A DNA stretch of 12,824 nucleotides from Saprospiraceae bacterium UBA2365 (lineage in GTDB: Bacteria > Bacteroidota > Bacteroidia > Chitinophagales > Saprospiraceae). How positions within the stretch are numbered: the stretch's first letter is position 1; each line of letters starts with the position of its first letter. Position numbers and translations under genes: made by a program. Below, piece by piece: positions 6,946-12,824 of the stretch. The notes beneath the pieces were generated by a model. That model worked only from the letters and a program-made list of their open reading frames with translations. It ran no database searches and was not told where the DNA came from. The stretch is taken from the NCBI GenBank assembly GCA_002344345.1, contig DDTL01000204.1:36643-49466 (forward strand), given 5' to 3'.

Positions 6946-8058
6946 ATGAGAAAATATATTATTTCAATAAGTGGCCTGATTTTGCTGGCTCTATCGATCA
7001 TGGCAGCCAGGTACATGGCCAATAGCAAAAAGGACATTCCGAAAGTCAACAATGTGAATGAAGTGTCTGTTTACGTGACAGAAGTTAAAAATTCAGGTAT
7101 CCCTGTTAAAATTCTGGCTACCGGTCAGGTGGAAGCCAGGAATAAAATTGAAGTTTATTCTGAGGTTCAGGGGATCATGGAAAACGGGATGCAGGCATTT
7201 TTGGAAGGCAATTATTTTAGAGAGGGAGAACTTCTTTTAAAAATAAATTCTGAAGAATTCGAATCCTCATTAAAAGCACAAAAAAGCAGCTTTTTCAACC
7301 AATTGGTTGGGATGATGCCAGATCTGAGTTTAGATTTTCCTGCATCAGCAGAGAGATGGAATCAGTATATCAGACAGTTTTCTGTTGAGAAAGCGTTGAA
7401 AGATTTGCCGGTTTCCACCACAGAACAGGAAAAGTATTATCTCGCTACCAAAGGCATTCTGACCAGTTATTATAATATCAAAAATCTTGAAGTCAGGTTG
7501 GCAAAACACAGGATCCGGGCACCATTTTCAGGATACGTAACAGATGTCATGGTAAAAACGGGAACGCTGATCCGTCCGGGACAAAAGCTGGGCGAATTTG
7601 TGTCTCAGCATGTTTTTGAATTGAAAGTCCCGGTCAATGCAGGTGATGAAAAATTTCTTTCCATTGGCAAAAAGGTAAAAGTTCATAACATTGAGCGATC
7701 CAAATCCTGGACAGGTAAAGTGATCCGTATCAACAAAAAATTGAACACTGCCACCCAAAGCATTATTGCAGTGATCGAATTGAATGATCCCGGGTTAAGG
7801 GATGGTATGTTCCTGGAAGCTGAGCTCGACGCAAAAGTATTGGATCAAGTGGTTGAAGTGTCCAGAAAATTACTTCAGTCAGACAATAAAATTTTTGTTG
7901 TTCGGGACAGTGTACTTACCGGAATTCAGGTTGACCCTGTTTATTTTAACAATGACGGAACCGCTTTGGTCAGAAATATTCCGGATGGAAGCAAATTGTT
8001 GAGTCAACCGGTTCCCGGAGCGCATGAAGGTATGAAAGTTTCTATTCTGGATAATTGA
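6946..8058 (+). CDS. RND efflux periplasmic adaptor (membrane fusion protein)
   Basis: Links the inner-membrane RND pump to the outer-membrane channel in the periplasm. It has 370 residues, normal for the family. Residues 5-20 form a hydrophobic N-terminal segment without a lipobox cysteine, so it is a signal anchor or cleaved signal rather than a lipoprotein. The first half of the lipoyl-like domain covers about 66-101 and the second half is HRIRAPFSGYVTDV (188-201) to about 215, where the RAPFSGYV pattern is the family hallmark. The beta-barrel domain follows at about 222-295 and the membrane-proximal domain at the C-terminus. The segment between the lipoyl halves (102-187) is expected to be an alpha-helical hairpin, but it contains MMPDLSLDFP (123-132) and many aromatics, so it is not a plain heptad coiled coil. 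It is the first gene of the three-gene operon; the permease begins 94 bp later. The start is an ATG without a Shine-Dalgarno sequence. Confidence 0.92.
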   Translation: MRKYIISISGLILLALSIMAARYMANSKKDIPKVNNVNEVSVYVTEVKNSGIPVKILATGQVEARNKIEVYSEVQGIMENGMQAFLEGNYFREGELLLKINSEEFESSLKAQKSSFFNQLVGMMPDLSLDFPASAERWNQYIRQFSVEKALKDLPVSTTEQEKYYLATKGILTSYYNIKNLEVRLAKHRIRAPFSGYVTDVMVKTGTLIRPGQKLGEFVSQHVFELKVPVNAGDEKFLSIGKKVKVHNIERSKSWTGKVIRINKKLNTATQSIIAVIELNDPGLRDGMFLEAELDAKVLDQVVEVSRKLLQSDNKIFVVRDSVLTGIQVDPVYFNNDGTALVRNIPDGSKLLSQPVPGAHEGMKVSILDN

Positions 8059-8119
8059 CCAGGATGGCATTTTTGGTTTTATTCTTAGTTTGAACTGAGC
8101 ATGCTCCTAATTAAAAATC

Positions 8120-8132
8120 CGGTGATCCACCG
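8120..8132 (+). other. Small GC hairpin between adaptor and permease genes
   Basis: CGGTG-ATC-CACCG forms a 5-bp stem with a 3-nt loop, 20 nt before the permease ATG. A 10-bp palindrome GAGCATGCTC lies just upstream (8097-8106). Together they are the only structure in this 94-bp gap. They could influence transcript processing or permease translation, or be chance. Confidence 0.2.
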
Positions 8133-8152
8133 CTTATAAAAAAGTCTGATTC

Positions 8153-11100
8153 ATGAAACAACTCGTTGCTTATTTTATAAAATATCCGGTAGCTTCCTGG
8201 ATCCTGATCATTTTCTTTTCCATTTTCGGGATTTATGGCATGCTTACGATGAAATCATCGTTTTTCCCATTGGTCGAGAACAGGATTATCACCATCAACT
8301 TATCTTATCCGGGAGCCTCTCCATTTGAAATGGAGGAAGGTATTGTTCTCAAAATCGAAGAAAATCTCAAGGGCTTGCCGGGTATTGAGCGATTTACCTC
8401 CAGGTGTATGGAAAACAGCGCGGTGATCACTGTTGAAGTAAAGCAAAAGTACAATCCCGCGAATGTGCTGTTTGATGTGAAAAATGCTGTCGACAGAGTA
8501 CCTTCTTTTCCGGCTGCGATGGAACCTCCGGTGGTTTCCAGGAGAGAAGCGATGAACGAGGCGATTTCTTTTGTGGTTACAGGAAAAGAAGTGCCTTTGG
8601 TAACGCTTAAAAGGCTTGCAAGGAAGATAGAATATGACATCAGATCCATGAAAGGTATTTCACAGGTCGAAATATCCGGTTTTCCTGCTGAAGAAATTGA
8701 AATTGCAGTCAGGGAAAAAGATTTGAGAGCCTATAACCTTACTTTTGAAGAGATATCCAGGGCTGTTGCCAATGCCAATATACTGACCACAGGTGGTCGT
8801 ATCAAAACTGATGACGAAGAATACCTGATCAGAGCAAAAAATAAGAGTTATTTTGGAGACGAACTTGATTTTATGATTGTAAGAACAGATCAGGATGGTA
8901 ATACGATCAGGTTGAAGGATGTCGCTGCAGTTACAGATAAATTCGCTGAAGATCCCGATAGAACCCTTTATAATGGACAGGCAGCCATTGCTTTCAGTGT
9001 CATGAGCACCAATAATGAGGATTTGATCGGGATCACAGAAAAGGTAACTAAATATATTGAAGAATTCAATAGTGGAAATGATTCAGTCAAATTGGAGGTT
9101 ACCAGAGATGCCTCAAGTACTTTATTGGAAAGAAGATTATTACTACAGAAAAACGGTCTGTTTGGGATGGTACTGGTATTAATATTGCTTTCAATTTTTC
9201 TCAGACCACAGATGGCATTTTGGGTTGCATTTGGAATGCCCGTATCATTTCTCGGAATGTTTATTGTTGCACCTCATTTAAATGTGACCATCAATGCAAT
9301 GTCATTGTTTGGAATGATCGTGGTCATTGGTATTTTGGTGGATGATGCAATAGTGGTGGGTGAAAACATTTATTATCATTATGAAAAAGGTAAATCAAGA
9401 TTGCAAGCGACCATTGATGGCACTATTGAGGTTGCTCCGCCCGTTATTTCTGCCATTATTACCACATTGATCGCATTTAGTGCCTTCTTTTTCCTGGAAG
9501 GCAGATTGGCAGACAATTATGGTCAGGTGGCTCTCATAGTAATCCTGACACTTTCATTCTCGCTGCTTGAAGCAATATTGATATTTCCTTCGCATGTAGC
9601 CCATTCCAAAAAGATTACTGCACAAACTTCAAAACCCAATTTGCTCAATCGTTGGGGAGACAGTTTTATTGAGTTTGTAAGGGATAAACTTTATGGGCCA
9701 TATCTTGCTTTTTTCCTGAAACATCGTTTATTAGGGGTGGCAATTCCTTTATCAATTTTTATATTGACAATAGGTGCTTTGATGGGTGGGATCATTAAAA
9801 CAACCTTCTTTGCCAATATTGCCAGTGACAGGATCGTTGTCAATCTCGATATGATCAAGGGGACAGCAGAAAAGATCACCCTCGAAAATGTGATGAAGAT
9901 AGAAGATGCTGTCTGGGCACTGAATGAGGAATACACGAAAAAACAAACGGGCAATCTGAAAGTTGTGGAAAATGTCATTACTCAGATTGGGCCTGGCGCT
10001 TCAACCGCTTCATTGACAGTGAATCTTCTGCCGGGAGATAAACGTGATTTTTCAGCCATAGATCTGACAAATGTACTCAGAGAAAAAGTTGGCCCCATTC
10101 ATGGATCCGAAAGCCTCACTTTCGGGTCAGGTTCCAGATTCGGCGGTGCGCCTGTGGCTATTTCCCTCGTAGGTTACAATATAGAGGAGCTGAAAGCTGC
10201 AAAATTATATCTGAAGGAACTGATGAAACAAAATCCCAAGGTGAAAGATGTCAAAGACAATGATCCGGCCGGTATCAATGAGATCCTGATCACTCTAAAG
10301 CAAAATGCGCATATGCTCGGATTGAGCTATAATGACATCATGGCACAAGTCAGATCTGCTTTTTTTGGAAGGCAGGTTCAGCGTTTGCAAAGAGGTCAGG
10401 ATGAAGTGCGTGTTTGGGTTCGCTATGCCCTGGAAGACAGAGATCAGATCAAGAATCTGGAAGATATCCGCATTGTCACACCGAATGGACAAAGAGTGCC
10501 GCTGGCTGAAATCGTGGATTATGAAATCAAACGCGGAGAAGTAGCCATCAATCACATCGATGGTAAAAGAGAAATTCAGGTGACGGCAGATTTGAGCGAT
10601 GCAAAAGACAGCGCAACTGAAGTGCTGGGTGATATCAAATCGAATGATATGACCAAAGTGCTTGCAAAATTTCCTTCTGTTTCAGTCCTTTACGAAGGTC
10701 AGAACCGAGAGGCTGCTAAAACAGGAAATTCTTCAAAAGCTGTAGTTCCAGTCATCCTTTTCCTTATTTTTGCAGTGATTGCCTTTACATTCAGAACTTT
10801 CAGCCAGCCGCTTATCCTCATGTTAATGATCCCTTTAAGCCTGATAGGTGTAGCATGGGGACATTGGCTGCATGGAGTCCAGGTAAGTATGTTATCGACG
10901 CTGGGAATTATAGCACTGGTGGGCATTGTGGTAAATGACGGGCTGGTACTGATCAGTAAATTCAACAGCAATTTAACTGAAGGCATGGCCTTTGATGAAG
11001 CATTGATAGCTGCAGGAAAATCCAGATTGCGTGCGGTACTGTTGACTTCTCTGACCACGGTAGCCGGTTTGGCGCCCCTTATTTTTGAAAAAAGCAGACA

Positions 11101-11305
11101 GGCACAGTTTCTGATCCCAATGGCATTATCTATCACCTATGGTATCATTATAGCTACTTTCCTGACGCTATTGATGCTGCCTTTATTACTTTCCTATGTG
11201 AATGATGCAAAAGTCCATTTCCTATGGCTTTGGACAGGAAAAAAGCCAACCAGGGAAAGCGTTGAGCGTGCTATCAAAGAATTAAATATTGAAGATCATG
11301 CATAA
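8153..11305 (+). CDS. RND-family efflux permease (AcrB/MexB superfamily)
   Basis: Proton-driven inner-membrane pump that passes substrates to the adaptor and outer-membrane factor. The 1050 residues match the usual RND length and two-fold repeat. TM1 is at about 12-32, followed by the first periplasmic pore region (about 40-330), TM2-TM6 (about 335-480), TM7 (about 527-547), the second periplasmic region (about 550-860) and TM8-TM12 (about 864-1017). TM4 carries the proton-relay pair Asp397-Asp398 in GILVDDAIVVGENI. In TM10 the sequence GIVVNDGLVLISKF (924-937) has Asn928-Asp929 where AcrB has Lys940-Asn941, so the charge relay differs from AcrB; Asn-Asp occurs here in other RND subfamilies. 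The substrate cannot be predicted; no metal-pump (CusA-type) signature was recognised. The gene ends within the start region of the outer-membrane factor gene, implying coupled translation. Confidence 0.96.
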   Translation: MKQLVAYFIKYPVASWILIIFFSIFGIYGMLTMKSSFFPLVENRIITINLSYPGASPFEMEEGIVLKIEENLKGLPGIERFTSRCMENSAVITVEVKQKYNPANVLFDVKNAVDRVPSFPAAMEPPVVSRREAMNEAISFVVTGKEVPLVTLKRLARKIEYDIRSMKGISQVEISGFPAEEIEIAVREKDLRAYNLTFEEISRAVANANILTTGGRIKTDDEEYLIRAKNKSYFGDELDFMIVRTDQDGNTIRLKDVAAVTDKFAEDPDRTLYNGQAAIAFSVMSTNNEDLIGITEKVTKYIEEFNSGNDSVKLEVTRDASSTLLERRLLLQKNGLFGMVLVLILLSIFLRPQMAFWVAFGMPVSFLGMFIVAPHLNVTINAMSLFGMIVVIGILVDDAIVVGENIYYHYEKGKSRLQATIDGTIEVAPPVISAIITTLIAFSAFFFLEGRLADNYGQVALIVILTLSFSLLEAILIFPSHVAHSKKITAQTSKPNLLNRWGDSFIEFVRDKLYGPYLAFFLKHRLLGVAIPLSIFILTIGALMGGIIKTTFFANIASDRIVVNLDMIKGTAEKITLENVMKIEDAVWALNEEYTKKQTGNLKVVENVITQIGPGASTASLTVNLLPGDKRDFSAIDLTNVLREKVGPIHGSESLTFGSGSRFGGAPVAISLVGYNIEELKAAKLYLKELMKQNPKVKDVKDNDPAGINEILITLKQNAHMLGLSYNDIMAQVRSAFFGRQVQRLQRGQDEVRVWVRYALEDRDQIKNLEDIRIVTPNGQRVPLAEIVDYEIKRGEVAINHIDGKREIQVTADLSDAKDSATEVLGDIKSNDMTKVLAKFPSVSVLYEGQNREAAKTGNSSKAVVPVILFLIFAVIAFTFRTFSQPLILMLMIPLSLIGVAWGHWLHGVQVSMLSTLGIIALVGIVVNDGLVLISKFNSNLTEGMAFDEALIAAGKSRLRAVLLTSLTTVAGLAPLIFEKSRQAQFLIPMALSITYGIIIATFLTLLMLPLLLSYVNDAKVHFLWLWTGKKPTRESVERAIKELNIEDHA

Positions 11306-12614
11306 AATCATTGCAGCTATTTTATTGGTTTTTATGTCTGCTTTTGTGATTGGTCAGGAAAAACTGACTACTGAGAAAGCGATTGAAATTGCCCTTGAAA
11401 ACAATTATGGTATCAGGCTGGCAAAAAATCTTGAGTCAGTGGCTGAAAACAATACCAGTAAATTTAATACCGGAGAACTGCCCGTTTTTGCACTCAATTC
11501 CAATGCGGCTTATGGAGCTACCGGATCTGAAATCAGATATCATGCGGAAAGTGCGCCGGGATCGTCTGCCTGGCTGGTTCATGGCGTGGATGTGGCTGCC
11601 TCAGTTTCAGGGAGCTACCTGATATACAATTTTGGGAACAGGGAATTGAAGAAGCAAAGACTACAGGAAGCGCTGACACTGGCCAGCCTTGAAAAGCGGA
11701 AAACCATTGAATATAGCGTATATTCTATTCTCGTCAATTACTATTACCTGGCTCAAATGGAGGAAAATCTGAGAGCACAGGAAGAAATATTGCAGATATC
11801 GAGAGACAGGATCAACAGGGTGCAGCTGCAGAACCAGTTTGGAAGGAATAACAAACTGGCTATCCTCAATGCAGAAGTAGATATGAACCGTGACAGCATC
11901 GATCTGATGAACCTTAAACAACAGTTGGACAACCAGAAAAGGGATCTCAATTTTCTTCTTGGTAGGGTAGTGGACAGTGCTTTCGAAATTGATCCAGGTT
12001 TCAGCTTCGTTGCAAACCTTTCGCTGGATAAATTGCTGGACGAAGCTTTGAGCAATAATATTGGACTGGCTTTGGCAGAACAGGATATTCTGATGAGCCA
12101 ATTGGATATCAAGGTCAACAAAACCAATCTCAAACCCGCCATCACAGCAAACGGTTCTCTCGGATTGCTGGGAGCTGCCAACAGTCCAAAGGCAAGTATC
12201 AAAAGCCAGTTTGTCACAGATTTTGCACTGGGCGTCGGGTTGAGCTGGAATATATTTGACGGAGGTTATAATAAAGTTCGGGACAGCAATCTTCAGATTG
12301 TGCTTGATAATCAGGAAATTTTGCGCGAACAAAAAACTTCGGAGATCAGACTTAATATTCACAATGCCTGGGAAACACTTCAGAATCAGCTATACCTGAT
12401 GAAAGTGGAAGAAAGGAATATGGAGACAGCCAGGTTGAATTTTGAAAGAACTTCTGAACAGTTCAAACTGGGACAGGTTAGCTCCATTGAATTCAGACAG
12501 GCTCAGCTCAATCAACTGAACGCTCAGTTGTCATACAACCGTGCCAGACTGAATGCCAAAGTCAATGAACTTACCCTCTTGCTCAATAGCGGCAGCATTC
12601 TTGAAGGCATCTGA
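11298..12614 (+). CDS. TolC-family outer-membrane efflux channel
   Basis: Forms the trimeric outer-membrane exit duct of the tripartite pump. The ATG at 11298 gives 438 residues, normal for the family. A TTG at 11289 is possible, but the ATG gives a cleaner signal peptide: MHK, a hydrophobic core IIAAILLVFMSAFVI (4-18), then GQEK with probable cleavage near residue 20. Two structural repeats are visible. The first begins with LTTEKAIEIALENNYGIRLA (23-42) and the second with LSLDKLLDEALSNNIGLALA (241-260). Each is followed by beta-strand stretches, SVSGSYLIYNFGNRE (102-116) and LGVGLSWNIFDGGYN (311-325), and by long Gln/Asn/Leu-rich helices (about 117-222 and 326-430). No lipobox is present, unlike OprM-type lipoprotein channels. 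Its start overlaps the permease stop by 8 nt (ATGCATAA). It is the last gene of the operon. Confidence 0.94.
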   Translation: MHKIIAAILLVFMSAFVIGQEKLTTEKAIEIALENNYGIRLAKNLESVAENNTSKFNTGELPVFALNSNAAYGATGSEIRYHAESAPGSSAWLVHGVDVAASVSGSYLIYNFGNRELKKQRLQEALTLASLEKRKTIEYSVYSILVNYYYLAQMEENLRAQEEILQISRDRINRVQLQNQFGRNNKLAILNAEVDMNRDSIDLMNLKQQLDNQKRDLNFLLGRVVDSAFEIDPGFSFVANLSLDKLLDEALSNNIGLALAEQDILMSQLDIKVNKTNLKPAITANGSLGLLGAANSPKASIKSQFVTDFALGVGLSWNIFDGGYNKVRDSNLQIVLDNQEILREQKTSEIRLNIHNAWETLQNQLYLMKVEERNMETARLNFERTSEQFKLGQVSSIEFRQAQLNQLNAQLSYNRARLNAKVNELTLLLNSGSILEGI

Positions 12615-12703
12615 ATGTATCAGGGATAGGGTTCTGAATTAACCACCATGTTGTTTGTTTTAGTGATGGTTTGTTCGTTCATACAAAAACAATCTGAATA
12701 TCG

Positions 12704-12788
12704 AACCCTGAAGGATATATATCCAACGGGGCGAGCCCCTACGGGCAGGCAAAGATTAACGAATTATAATTAATGCGAATCAAGGGTT
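12704..12788 (+). repeat. 85-nt palindrome-rich intergenic repeat (REP/MITE-like)
   Basis: The element begins AACCCT and ends AGGGTT (6-bp inverted termini). Inside are the perfect palindrome GGATATATATCC (12713-12724), a GC hairpin GGGGCGAGCCCC (12728-12739), and a near-repeated segment ATTAACGAAT / ATTAATGCGAAT (12755-12780). Its last 18 nt recur inverted at the start of the window. AGGGTTC also occurs at 12628-12634, inverted relative to GAACCCT at 12703-12709. No target-site duplication or open frame is visible, so it would be non-autonomous if mobile. Behind the efflux operon it could also act as a transcript-end structure. Confidence 0.5.
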
Positions 12789-12824
12789 GTAAAAAGCTCC
12801 GAAAATCCTTTATTTGGCCTCAAT

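Noticed and set aside
11289..11297. TTG start for the outer-membrane factor gene
   Set aside because: The ATG at 11298 gives a standard signal peptide and a compact 8-nt overlap with the permease gene.
11661..12362. 233-codon reverse-strand frame opposite the outer-membrane factor gene
   Set aside because: Antisense shadow of a coding sequence with clear TolC-family repeats; no start signal or recognisable domain.

Overview
The window looks like chromosomal sequence from a member of the Bacteroidota. Three things point there: AT-rich intergenic DNA with Bacteroidota-type -7 boxes (TAnnTTTG; a perfect one lies just before pheS), the absence of Shine-Dalgarno sequences before starts, and the style of the proteins. 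Genus cannot be settled by eye. All seven large genes and one small gene read on the + strand. No rRNA, tRNA, CRISPR array, transposase or phage gene was seen.

Left part (1-2893): two housekeeping aminoacyl-tRNA synthetases, pheS (phenylalanine, alpha subunit) and hisS (histidine), separated by 134 bp. pheT is not next to pheS. The true pheS start is an ATG at 216, because a perfect -7 promoter box covers the earlier TTG. Upstream of that promoter is a 21-codon open frame ending in a Phe-rich run, noted only as a weak attenuator candidate.

Middle part (2894-6364): a compact selenium cassette. mnmH (tRNA 2-selenouridine synthase) overlaps by 4 nt (ATGA) a 728-residue fusion protein. Its N-terminal half is a complete NifS/IscS-type cysteine desulfurase and its C-terminal half a complete selenophosphate synthetase (SelD). 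The predicted route is: the desulfurase half takes selenium (or sulfur) from (seleno)cysteine, the SelD half makes selenophosphate, and MnmH uses it to turn 2-thiouridine into 2-selenouridine at the tRNA wobble position. No selenocysteine-insertion genes are in view, and SelD carries Cys where some SelD proteins carry selenocysteine. Behind the cassette is a 41-residue single-span membrane protein with a plausible promoter of its own.

Next comes 581 bp without a convincing gene (6365-6945), AT-rich, with an 11-bp hairpin and a perfect -7 box.

Right part (6946-12614): a three-gene tripartite efflux operon in the order periplasmic adaptor, RND inner-membrane permease, TolC-family outer-membrane factor. 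The last two genes overlap by 8 nt. The substrate cannot be read from the sequence.

The right end (12704-12788) holds an 85-nt palindrome-rich intergenic repeat with short inverted termini. Its last 18 nt reappear, inverted, as the first 18 nt of the window, so the segment is flanked by two related repeat ends.
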